Assembly: GCA_964399955.1 (NCBI GenBank)
Contig: CAYNST010000158.1
Coordinates: 1 to 6,175, forward strand
Length of the DNA stretch: 6,175 bases
Reading direction: 5' to 3'
Origin: CAYNST01 sp964399955
GTDB taxonomy: Bacteria > Pseudomonadota > Gammaproteobacteria > Pseudomonadales > Cellvibrionaceae
Part shown: positions 1-5,867 of the stretch, piece after piece
Layout: each line of letters opens with the position of its first letter
Numbering within the stretch: position 1 is the stretch's first letter
The notes under the pieces: model-generated
What the model saw: the letters and a program-made list of their open reading frames with translations, nothing else
Told to the model about the DNA's origin: nothing
Database searches by the model: none
Position numbers and translations under genes: made by a program

Positions 1-6
1 CCGCAC

Positions 7-11
7 GGAGG
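7..11 (+). promoter_or_regulatory. Ribosome binding site of intI
   Basis: The sequence GGAGG lies 7 bases before the ATG at 19. This is a strong Shine-Dalgarno match at a standard distance and supports position 19 as the start, rather than the in-frame ATG at codon 16. The promoter, and any LexA operator of the kind that controls many intI genes, would lie left of the window. Confidence 0.8.
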
Positions 12-18
12 CCGCAGC

Positions 19-999
19 ATGGATGACATTCCCATACCCATACCGGACAAACCCGTTCGGTTTATGGATTGTTTGCGGTTGTTTATTCGCAGCAAGCGGT
101 TGGCGTACCGTACTGAGAAGACCTACTGCACCTGGATTGCGTCGTTTATTCGCTTTCACGGCATGAAGCACCCGTCTGAGCTTTCAACTGAGCATATTGA
201 AGCATACCTGTCCCATCTTGCGGTGCAGCGGAACGTTGCGATTAACACGCAGAAGACGGCCTTGAATGCCTTGATCTTCCTGTACAAACAGTACTTCAAG
301 CGTGACATTGGTGATATTGGCTTTGCATCTTCCCGCCGCGCCCGACGACTGCCGGTGGTGTTCAGCCACGTTGAGGCGCGCAGGGTGTTGTCTGAGCTGA
401 GCGGTGAAGACTGGTTGTTGGCGTCTTTGATGTACGGCGCCGGCCTGCGAGTGATGGAGGCGGTGCGATTGAGGGTGCAGGATGTGGATTTCAGCAACGC
501 GTGCTTGATTGTGCGAGAGGCCAAAGGAGAAAAGTGGCGCCAGACGATATTGCCAAAAACCCTGGTGGAGCCGCTGCGCAAGCAGATTGCTTATGCCTTG
601 GCGCTGCATCAGAAAGATTTGGAAGAAGGTTTTGGCAAGGTGTATCTGCCCTACGCGCTGGATCGCAAATACCCCAAGGCGGAGCAAGCGCCGGCATGGC
701 AGTACGTGTTCCCGGCTCGCCGCCGCGCAATTGACCCGCGCAGCGACGTTGAGCGGCGGCACCACATAGGTGAGCGCGTAGTGCAGCGTGCCGTTGCAGA
801 AGCCATAGGGGCGGCGAAAATACACAAAAAAGCCAGCTGCCACACCTTTCGCCATAGTTTTGCCACCCGCTTACTGGAAACGGGGGCGGATATCCGCAAT
901 ATCCAGGAGCTGCTTGGTCACCACGACCTGGCAACCACCCAGATCTACACTCACGTGGTCGGGGTGCACCAGCGCGGCTTGTGCAGCCCCATTGACTGA
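19..999 (+). CDS. intI: Integron integrase IntI (tyrosine recombinase)
   Basis: This 326-residue site-specific recombinase would insert and excise gene cassettes by recombining attI with attC sites, attC being used as a folded single strand. The N-terminal SAM-like core-binding domain covers about residues 13-95 and the catalytic domain about 110-320. The visible catalytic set is Arg144 (motif AGLRVMEAVRL), Lys169, His275 and Arg278 (HTFRHSFATRLLE), His301 (ELLGHH) and nucleophile Tyr310 (IYTHV). From memory, the IntI1 residues are R146, K171, H277, R280, H303 and Y312, so the spacing is identical. Residues about 206-232 (LPYALDRKYPKAE to YVFPA) are the extra helical segment found in integron integrases and absent from XerC/D or phage integrases, which makes the assignment specific. 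No frameshift or missing key residue is seen. The neighbouring nadE and msh genes are core-type genes, which suggests a chromosomal integron rather than a mobile class 1-3 one. Confidence 0.96.
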   Translation: MDDIPIPIPDKPVRFMDCLRLFIRSKRLAYRTEKTYCTWIASFIRFHGMKHPSELSTEHIEAYLSHLAVQRNVAINTQKTALNALIFLYKQYFKRDIGDIGFASSRRARRLPVVFSHVEARRVLSELSGEDWLLASLMYGAGLRVMEAVRLRVQDVDFSNACLIVREAKGEKWRQTILPKTLVEPLRKQIAYALALHQKDLEEGFGKVYLPYALDRKYPKAEQAPAWQYVFPARRRAIDPRSDVERRHHIGERVVQRAVAEAIGAAKIHKKASCHTFRHSFATRLLETGADIRNIQELLGHHDLATTQIYTHVVGVHQRGLCSPID

Positions 1000-1018
1000 T
1001 ACCGGCCCTGACGAAGGT

Positions 1019-1114
1019 GCCGGGTGCAACCATGCCGCACCGTCACGCGCAGGGAGGCGCGTGTCGAGCCTCCAGGGACGGATTCACGGCGTGTGCGGCA
1101 GGCCGGCACCCGGC
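1019..1114. repeat. Nested 96-bp inverted repeat 3' of intI
   Basis: Three nested pairs of arms are visible: GCCGGGTGC (1019-1027) with GCACCCGGC (1106-1114), GCCGCAC (1034-1040) with GTGCGGC (1093-1099), and GGAGGC (1053-1058) with GCCTCC (1068-1073). The two outer stems are separated by symmetric 6-base internal loops. The inner part read on the minus strand (CGCCGTGAATCC, then GTCCCTG, then GAGGCTCGAC) resembles dispersed intergenic palindromes I recall from gammaproteobacterial genomes; that is memory, not a search. No T tract follows, so it is not an intrinsic terminator, and no GTTRRRY/RYYYAAC core pair bounds it, so it is not a typical attC site. Confidence 0.6.
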
Positions 1115-1119
1115 GGCCA

Positions 1120-1155
1120 CCCACTCCGCCAAACCCCCACCCCAACCAAAACCCA
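1120..1155. other. A/C-only tract with four C runs (G runs on minus strand)
   Basis: Positions 1129-1155 contain only A and C. With the CCC at 1120-1122 there are four C runs of three or more (1120-1122, 1134-1138, 1140-1143, 1152-1154). On the minus strand these could form a non-canonical G-quadruplex with loops of about 11, 1 and 8 bases. The loops are longer than the usual cut-off, so this is only a compositional feature. It sits 112 bases before nadE; no clear promoter was found in this gap. Confidence 0.3.
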
Positions 1156-1266
1156 TCCACCGCTTATGGCGTATCCTAACCAACCCCGTGCCAAAGCCTG
1201 CGCGCTGCAACCCGCCGCCTGCTTGTTGAACTGCACACCCGACAAACCTGCTTGTGTCCCCATGCT

Positions 1267-3162
1267 ATGAACCTACTACTTAACCTGAAGACTCGCCTTT
1301 ACCAGTTGGACGTAATTCCCGGTGACCCGGGCACCAACCTGAGCAAGATGCTCGCGGCCATTGATGAGGCCCGCGCGGCCGGCATAGAGCTGCTTATATT
1401 CCCGGAGATGGCGGTGCCCGGTTATCTGCTGGGGGATGCCTGGGAGCGGCCGGCGCTGTTGCGCGAATGCCAAGCGGCGGGCGAGGCCATACGCCGGGCG
1501 TCCAGCGGCATCACGGTGGTGTTTGGCAACGTGGCCATGGACTGGGACAAGGTCAATGAGGACGGCCGGGTGCGAAAATACAACGCCGTGTTTGTTGCCG
1601 AACACGGCCAATTTTTGCAGAACAAAACCACCGGCCTGCCCTACTTCATCAAAACGCTTATGCCCAACTACCGGGAGTTTGATGACAGCCGCTACTTTTT
1701 TGACCCGCGCAAGTTAGCCCAGGAAATGCAGTGCAGCATAGAAGACTTGATCCAGCCGGTGGAAAGCCGGCTGGGTCGGCTGGGCTGCTTTTTGTGTGAA
1801 GACGGCTGGGACCAGGACTACAACCTGGCGCCCACCAAAATACTGGCGCAAAAAGGCGCGCAGCTGCTCATCAATGTGAGCTGCTCCCCCTATACCCTCA
1901 ACAAAAACCACAAACGCAACCGGGTATTCTCCGACCAGGCGCGCATCCACAAGCTGCCGCTGATTTACGTCAACAGTGCCGGCCTGCAGGACAACGGCAA
2001 AACGCTGTTCACCTTTGACGGCTCCAGTTGTGTGTACGATTCACTGGGGCAGCTGCTGTGCACGCTCGGCTCCTTTGAAGAAAGCTTTGCCGATGTGCAA
2101 CAGTTTGAAGCCAAGAAGCCGGTGGCGCCGGTTACCTGGAGGGAAGACGACATTGGCACCCAATACGAGGCAATTATTTACGGCACCCGGCTGTTCATGC
2201 AGCGGGTTGGCCTGAAAAAGGTGGTGATTGGCGTATCCGGTGGCATTGACTCCGCTTTGGCCGCCACCCTCTACCGGCAGCTGCTGCCGCCGGAGAACCT
2301 GCTACTGGTGAGCATGCCGGGGCATTATACCTCCGGCACCACGCGCAACCTGGGTCGCGAACTGGCCGAAGCCCTGGAATGCCCTTTTGCTGAGGTTCCG
2401 ATTGCTGAAGCGGTGGAACTGACTCGGCAACAGCTGGAATCCACTCAGTTTGAACGCAAAGGTGGCCAGAGCATGGGCCTTACCGTCAGCGATTTTGTGA
2501 TGGAAAATATTCAGGCCCGCGACCGCTCCTCACGCATATTGGCCGCCTGTGCCGCAGCCTTTGGCGGGGCCTTTACCTGCAATGCCAACAAATCGGAAAT
2601 GACCGTGGGTTACAGTACGCTGTACGGCGATTTGGGCGGGTTTTTGGCCAATATGGGGGATTTATGGAAAGGGGAAGTTTACGCCATGGCGGGTTACATC
2701 AACCGCGAGGTCTACGGGAGGGAGGTAATACCGCAGGGCACCATTGATATTGTGCCCTCGGCGGAACTGAGTGCGGCGCACAATGTGGACGAAGGCCAGG
2801 GCGACCCGTTGTTCTACCCCTACCACGATACCCTCTTCCGTAGCTGGGTGGAGCGCTGGGAGCGCGCCACGCCGGAAGACAACCTGCGCTGGTATCTGGA
2901 CGGCAGCCTGGCGGAGGTGCTGCATTATGAAGGGGATATTTATTCACTCTTCCCCGACGCCCGCGCCTTTATAGAAGACCTGGAGCGCTGGTGGACACTG
3001 TACCAGGGTATGGCGGTCGCCAAACGCATTCAGGCCCCGCCGGTGCTGGCGGTGAAGCGCCGAGCCTTTGGCTTTGATCATCGGGAGGCGCAGATGGGCC
3101 CGCACTTCAGCGCCGAATACCAGCGCATGAAGCGCGAGGCGTTGGGCGGTCAGTCGAAGTAA
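1267..3162 (+). CDS. nadE: Glutamine-dependent NAD+ synthetase
   Basis: The product is a cytosolic 631-residue enzyme that converts deamido-NAD+ (NaAD) to NAD+ using ATP and ammonia released from glutamine, the last step of NAD biosynthesis. Residues about 5-280 form the nitrilase-fold glutaminase with the triad Glu47 (FPEMAVPGY), Lys120 (QNKTTG) and Cys177 (FLCEDGW). This is close to the E52/K121/C176 of the Mycobacterium tuberculosis enzyme as I remember it. Residues about 300-600 form the synthetase, with the ATP-pyrophosphatase loop SGGIDS (324-329) and the NKSE...GYSTLYGD segment (441-455). The length is normal for the two-domain family. I chose ATG 1267 because family members begin just before the LYQLDVIPG strand; an in-frame TTG at 1252 would add five residues. 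No good Shine-Dalgarno sequence precedes either start. The 3' end overlaps mshP by 13 bp in convergent orientation. Confidence 0.95.
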   Translation: MNLLLNLKTRLYQLDVIPGDPGTNLSKMLAAIDEARAAGIELLIFPEMAVPGYLLGDAWERPALLRECQAAGEAIRRASSGITVVFGNVAMDWDKVNEDGRVRKYNAVFVAEHGQFLQNKTTGLPYFIKTLMPNYREFDDSRYFFDPRKLAQEMQCSIEDLIQPVESRLGRLGCFLCEDGWDQDYNLAPTKILAQKGAQLLINVSCSPYTLNKNHKRNRVFSDQARIHKLPLIYVNSAGLQDNGKTLFTFDGSSCVYDSLGQLLCTLGSFEESFADVQQFEAKKPVAPVTWREDDIGTQYEAIIYGTRLFMQRVGLKKVVIGVSGGIDSALAATLYRQLLPPENLLLVSMPGHYTSGTTRNLGRELAEALECPFAEVPIAEAVELTRQQLESTQFERKGGQSMGLTVSDFVMENIQARDRSSRILAACAAAFGGAFTCNANKSEMTVGYSTLYGDLGGFLANMGDLWKGEVYAMAGYINREVYGREVIPQGTIDIVPSAELSAAHNVDEGQGDPLFYPYHDTLFRSWVERWERATPEDNLRWYLDGSLAEVLHYEGDIYSLFPDARAFIEDLERWWTLYQGMAVAKRIQAPPVLAVKRRAFGFDHREAQMGPHFSAEYQRMKREALGGQSK

Positions 3163-3584
3163 GTGGCCACCGACACGCTGCGCTCGGCGGTCAACTGCCC
3201 GCCGCCGCAACGGGCGGCACTGATCAGCGCGTACACATGGCGCCCGCCCACAGCGCCCTGACGCACCTCACACTGCAAACGCACCTGGCAGCCGGTCAAT
3301 CCCACGGCGCTGAAGCTTAGCTCATTGCCTTGAAGAGTGGCACAGCGCGTGTCTACCTCGCTTTGCAACTGCGCGTCAAATAGCAGCTTATGCAACCCCA
3401 GCTGCGCGCCGCTGTCGGCGGAGTTCAATGCCTGCGCGGCAATGGCCTCCTGTACGGCGGCGGTCAGGGTGTTGCTGCTCAAGCGGCTCATGGCCAGGGC
3501 CAGCGCTGCCATGCCCACCAGTATGAACATGCTCAGCGGCAGCAGGAAGCCCGCCTGACGGCGGAGACAAGCGCTAGGGTACAT
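3150..3584 (-). CDS. mshP: MshP-like minor pilin of the MSH system
   Basis: A 144-residue protein with a short basic leader (LRRQAG), a likely prepilin-peptidase cut after Gly12, and one hydrophobic N-terminal helix (about residues 13-33). Unlike the other four pilins here it lacks glutamate at mature position 5 (FLLPL). That is typical of MshP and of the PilX/GspK type of minor pilin, which caps the fibre tip. Four cysteines (81, 99, 105, 126) could form disulfides in the periplasmic part. The name rests on position after mshO, size and N-terminal type; MshP sequences are poorly conserved. The ATG lies inside the last codons of mshO (11-nt overlap), with AGGT about 11 nt before it, which suggests translational coupling. 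It is the last gene of the cluster: its stop lies within nadE, and no mshQ follows. Confidence 0.85.
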   Translation of the reverse strand: MYPSACLRRQAGFLLPLSMFILVGMAALALAMSRLSSNTLTAAVQEAIAAQALNSADSGAQLGLHKLLFDAQLQSEVDTRCATLQGNELSFSAVGLTGCQVRLQCEVRQGAVGGRHVYALISAARCGGGQLTAERSVSVATYFD

Positions 3585-4452
3585 TGCGAATGAGTACCTG
3601 GTGATTGAGCTGTACGCTATTGCGCCCAGCGGAAAGCTGCAGATTGATGATTACCGCAGCGTTGCGGTCTTCCGAACCGGGCGATAACTGAAACGCAGAA
3701 TGTTGTGGCACCAGCCCGTCCAGCATAACCGCCTGCTCCCCGCCGGGGTTTAAGTCGGTCACCGGCGCGGTCAGCAAACCGTAGCCGCTGTATTGCATTA
3801 ATTGGTCGCCGTTGATGCAAAAGCGCAAAGGGTCATCGCTGATGAACAGTCGCAGGCTGGGGGAGTTGCGCAAAAAACGGTGCGGGCTGGCAAGCGTAAC
3901 CGTGTGCACCGGGTTGCCCACTGCGCCGCCGAAGCCTGCTCGCGCGGCAAGGCTGCCGTATTGATAGATCTCCTGCGGGTTGAAGGGGGCAACCAACAGG
4001 TGCTTGGCTTGCCCCGGGTTCCAATCAATGGGCAGCACCGCTATGGCGGCACTGGCGGCCATGCCGTTGTGGCTGTCGGGCACCGGCGCCAGGCTGGAGG
4101 TAACCGCCACCAGGGGTAGAAACTCCAGGCAGTGACCCGAGGGGCTGAGGCGCACACTGTTGGGGGCGGCCAGGCGCAACTGGCGCGCCAACTGCTCGGT
4201 AACCAACCGCCCTTTTTGCACCAGCTCACTGCGCAGTTGCGTGGTGCGGTAGGCGTCCACGGTGCGCACGTAAAAACTGCTGCCCGCCGCTGACAGTATT
4301 GCCAAAATCACGATGACCGTCAGCACTTCTACCAAAGTAAAGCCGGCCTGCGAACGGCGCTTGGCACAATTCTGAACGCGCCCGTAAAGCCACACTGGTA
4401 ACGGCAATTTTGGTCTGCGCGCCTGGGGCCTGCTTTCTACGGGAAGGCTCAT
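3574..4452 (-). CDS. mshO: MshO-like minor pilin of the MSH system
   Basis: A 292-residue prepilin-like protein with the class III signal QAG/FTLVEVLTVIVILAIL: Gly37 at the cut, Phe38 as mature residue 1 and Glu42 as mature Glu5. The hydrophobic helix spans about 38-60, followed by an amphipathic stretch rich in Gln/Arg (QLRSELVQKGRL) and a large beta-rich periplasmic part. Cys108 (GHCLEF) and Cys212 (RFCINGDQLMQYSGYG) fit the usual MshO pattern and could pair. From the ATG the leader is 37 residues, unusually long; an in-frame GTG at 4395 would shorten it to 18. The mshD stop is one base from this ATG. A small perfect hairpin (GTCAA, 3-base loop, TTGAC; 4453-4465) sits where the ribosome site should be, and only AAGG about 14 nt away resembles one. 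Start uncertain, identity firm. Confidence 0.88.
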   Translation of the reverse strand: MSLPVESRPQARRPKLPLPVWLYGRVQNCAKRRSQAGFTLVEVLTVIVILAILSAAGSSFYVRTVDAYRTTQLRSELVQKGRLVTEQLARQLRLAAPNSVRLSPSGHCLEFLPLVAVTSSLAPVPDSHNGMAASAAIAVLPIDWNPGQAKHLLVAPFNPQEIYQYGSLAARAGFGGAVGNPVHTVTLASPHRFLRNSPSLRLFISDDPLRFCINGDQLMQYSGYGLLTAPVTDLNPGGEQAVMLDGLVPQHSAFQLSPGSEDRNAAVIINLQLSAGRNSVQLNHQVLIRNVP

Positions 4453-4453
4453 G

Positions 4454-4930
4454 TCAAAAATTGACCTTGTAGCTGCTGAGCACCAGGGTTTTGTCCCCCG
4501 GCATCAGCACACTCACGGTTACCCGCCGCGCCTGCCGCTGGGGTAGGCCCAGCTCCACGCCCGCCTCCACCACCGCCACATTCAAGGTGTAATGGGTAAA
4601 ACTTCGGCTGTAGCCGTGGTAATCGCCTACATCGTCATAGCGGTTGTCTGGCACTATACCGGCACAGGCCGTTCCGGCAGTGGTATCGCAGGCGGGAATG
4701 CCGCCGGTGGGTGTGTTCTGGTCAAACTTGCGCGCCATGATTTCCGCCAGCAGCGCCTGCGCTTTTTCCAGCGCCTGCACACGCACCACCGGGTCCACAC
4801 TGCGCACCACATTGCGGTTGAACACCATCATCAGGCTGCTCATGGCAATGCTGACCACCACAATGAATATGACCAGCTCCAGCAAGGTCACACCGGATTG
4901 CCGCCGTCCGGCCGCAGCCTTAGCGTGCAT
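4454..4930 (-). CDS. mshD: MshD-like minor pilin of the MSH system
   Basis: A 158-residue minor pilin. The leader MHAKAAAGRRQSG ends at Gly13, followed by VTLLE (mature Glu5 = Glu18) and a hydrophobic helix to about residue 38. Cys81 and Cys89 form a short CX7C loop, and the RYDDVGDYHGY segment (about 97-107) is characteristic of MshD proteins, so the assignment does not rest only on gene order. I prefer the ATG at 4930, which overlaps the mshC stop by 11 nt, exactly as mshP overlaps mshO. An in-frame GTG at 4960 would add ten residues and has the GC-rich GGGCGGGG upstream, so it cannot be excluded. The protein likely joins MshC, MshO and MshP in the inner-membrane pilus-initiation complex. 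Confidence 0.9.
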   Translation of the reverse strand: MHAKAAAGRRQSGVTLLELVIFIVVVSIAMSSLMMVFNRNVVRSVDPVVRVQALEKAQALLAEIMARKFDQNTPTGGIPACDTTAGTACAGIVPDNRYDDVGDYHGYSRSFTHYTLNVAVVEAGVELGLPQRQARRVTVSVLMPGDKTLVLSSYKVNF

Positions 4931-5360
4931 AGCCGGTGGCACTGACCGTGATTTGCGCACTGGCCCCGCCCTTGCTTAGGACGATGACGGCGGCCTGGGT
5001 ATGGCCCAGGCGATCAAAGTCAAAGCTGTGGTTGCTTACCTGGATGCCGTTGGGCAGGCTTTGCGGATAGCGGCTGCCGCCGCGCTGCAGGCTTTCATCG
5101 GCAGCAAAAATGCCGTCGGTGTTGCGGTCCTGGCGTATATCTACCCAAGTACTGCCGGTGGATAAACGCACCGGCGCACTCTGGTGCAGCGCGGCCTGTT
5201 GCGCCATAAAAAAAGCCGAGATCAATTGATCCCGGCCGGCTTGCAGTTGAAAACTTGTCTGTGAAACCGTGCGGGCGGCGTAAACGCCGCCGATAATGGC
5301 CAGCAGCACAATCACGGTAATCAGTTCAACCAATGAAAAGCCACGCTGCTGTTGCACCAC
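4920..5360 (-). CDS. mshC: MshC-like minor pilin (GspH/FimT type)
   Basis: A 146-residue prepilin with a seven-residue leader (MVQQQRG), mature N-terminus FSLVE (Glu12 = mature Glu5) and hydrophobic helix about 8-30. The rest follows the GspH/FimT pattern: helix with AGRDQLISAFFMAQQAAL, then strands including the DIRQDRNTDGIF, YPQSLPNGIQVS and FDFDRLGHT segments. No cysteines are present. The start is a GTG (5360), with a second GTG directly after it. No ATG is available between the upstream in-frame stop and the signal, so a weak start is forced. GGTAGAG (5366-5372) is a poor ribosome site. It lies 32 bases after mshA and overlaps mshD by 11. The gene carries a terminator-like hairpin on its own coding strand at codons 42-51 (see separate entry). 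Confidence 0.9.
   Translation of the reverse strand: MVQQQRGFSLVELITVIVLLAIIGGVYAARTVSQTSFQLQAGRDQLISAFFMAQQAALHQSAPVRLSTGSTWVDIRQDRNTDGIFAADESLQRGGSRYPQSLPNGIQVSNHSFDFDRLGHTQAAVIVLSKGGASAQITVSATGYAR
5208..5236 (-). terminator. Intrinsic-terminator-like hairpin inside mshC
   Basis: Read on the minus strand, GCCGGGATC (5236-5228) pairs with GATCTCGGC (5223-5215) across an AATT loop: nine base pairs, one of them G-U. Seven T (5214-5208) follow with no gap. It has the direction of msh transcription and lies 125-153 nt into mshC. Translating ribosomes on mshC would prevent the hairpin folding, so it would act mainly when mshC is poorly translated. Its weak GTG start makes that plausible. The result would be more mshA message than minor-pilin message. 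The bases are also ordinary codons (GRDQLISAFF), so chance is the competing explanation. Confidence 0.5.
5274..5291 (-). other. Strong perfect hairpin early in mshC
   Basis: GGCGGCGT (minus strand, 5291-5284) is followed by TT and ACGCCGCC (5281-5274), a perfect 8-bp inverted repeat that folds as a 7-bp stem with a UUUA loop. It lies at mshC codons 24-29 (GGVYAA), 37 bases upstream of the terminator-like hairpin. It could stabilise the 3' end of an mshA-only message or pause polymerase. The codons used are the common GC-rich ones here, so it may be fortuitous. Confidence 0.25.
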
Positions 5361-5392
5361 AAGTACTCTACCGCCGGTTGTTTACCTTGTTA

Positions 5393-5800
5393 TCAGAGGC
5401 TGCCACCCAAGGCACCTATGATCACAAATTGGGCTACTGCTTCTGGCCGGAGCCCGGTCAAAGTACAGGTCACGGCTACTTGATCACCCACAGGGCCAGG
5501 GGTAATGGTGTAGCCGGTCGGCAGCGGTTTTTGCAGCAGTTTGGCGCCGTCGGAGCAATCCTCGACCGTTACAAAGGGGTCGTCCGTAATATTGGTCAAA
5601 CCGGCTTCAATGGCAATATCCACTGCGTGGTTAAGTGCCGAGCCACTCTCTATGCTGGCAGCCAGGCTGCGCACTGCCGCCAATTGCGCCTCGCCTTGGA
5701 GATTGACAAATCTCGGCACGGCGGTCGCGGCCAAGATGCCGAGAATAACGATGACTGCGATCAATTCGATCAAGGTAAAGCCGGATTGCTGTTTGCTCAT
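5393..5800 (-). CDS. mshA: MshA-type major prepilin
   Basis: A 135-residue type IV prepilin with leader MSKQQSG and mature N-terminus FTLIELIAVIVILGILA (Glu12 = mature Glu5), continuing with the classic TAVPRFVNLQ helix. Cys82 and Cys112 would close the C-terminal disulfide loop (D-region) that pilins use for subunit contacts. Cleavage and N-methylation would be by the prepilin peptidase PilD, encoded elsewhere. It is the first and best-expressed-looking gene of the cluster, with GGAG seven bases before the ATG. It is shorter than the MshA of Vibrio (about 170 residues as I recall), and MshB is a similar pilin that precedes mshA in Vibrio. Position directly before mshC favours MshA, but MshB cannot be strictly excluded because the upstream genes are not in the window. 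Confidence 0.88.
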   Translation of the reverse strand: MSKQQSGFTLIELIAVIVILGILAATAVPRFVNLQGEAQLAAVRSLAASIESGSALNHAVDIAIEAGLTNITDDPFVTVEDCSDGAKLLQKPLPTGYTITPGPVGDQVAVTCTLTGLRPEAVAQFVIIGALGGSL

Positions 5801-5807
5801 TGTCTAA

Positions 5808-5811
5808 CTCC
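5808..5811 (-). promoter_or_regulatory. Ribosome binding site of mshA
   Basis: GGAG on the minus strand lies seven bases before the ATG at 5800. It is the clearest Shine-Dalgarno sequence in the pilin cluster, consistent with mshA being translated more strongly than the minor-pilin genes, which have weak sites or rely on overlap. Confidence 0.75.
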
Positions 5812-5867
5812 AAAGTACCGATAACCAGTGATTTAATTTGCGGCTGCGTCAGAAACGCGACCAAGCC

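Noticed and set aside
184..855. 223-codon open frame antisense to intI
   Set aside because: It lies wholly opposite a strongly supported integrase gene and its translation resembles no protein family; it is a shadow of GC-biased codon use.
1225..1231. GTTGAAC, a match to the attC R' core box GTTRRRY, between intI and nadE
   Set aside because: No partner RYYYAAC box with complementary arms lies at attC distance upstream, and a seven-base degenerate match is expected by chance.
1000..1266. A gene cassette or small gene between intI and nadE
   Set aside because: The open frames here are short, lack ribosome sites and run through the palindrome and the A/C tract; none looks coding.
1752..1774. 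Perfect 8-bp hairpin (CCAGCCGG / CCGGCTGG) with a T5 run downstream inside nadE
   Set aside because: The T run begins about 14 bases after the stem, so it does not form an intrinsic terminator; the codons read normally through the glutaminase domain.
5758..5773. Repeated GATC with an AATTC spacer near the start of mshA
   Set aside because: It encodes the conserved LIELIA segment of the pilin signal and has no T tract or extended stem, so the repeat is explained by coding.
5333..5824. 163-codon plus-strand open frame antisense to mshA
   Set aside because: It covers the complement of mshA, has no recognisable features and no ribosome site; mshA has a full pilin signature and a good ribosome site.
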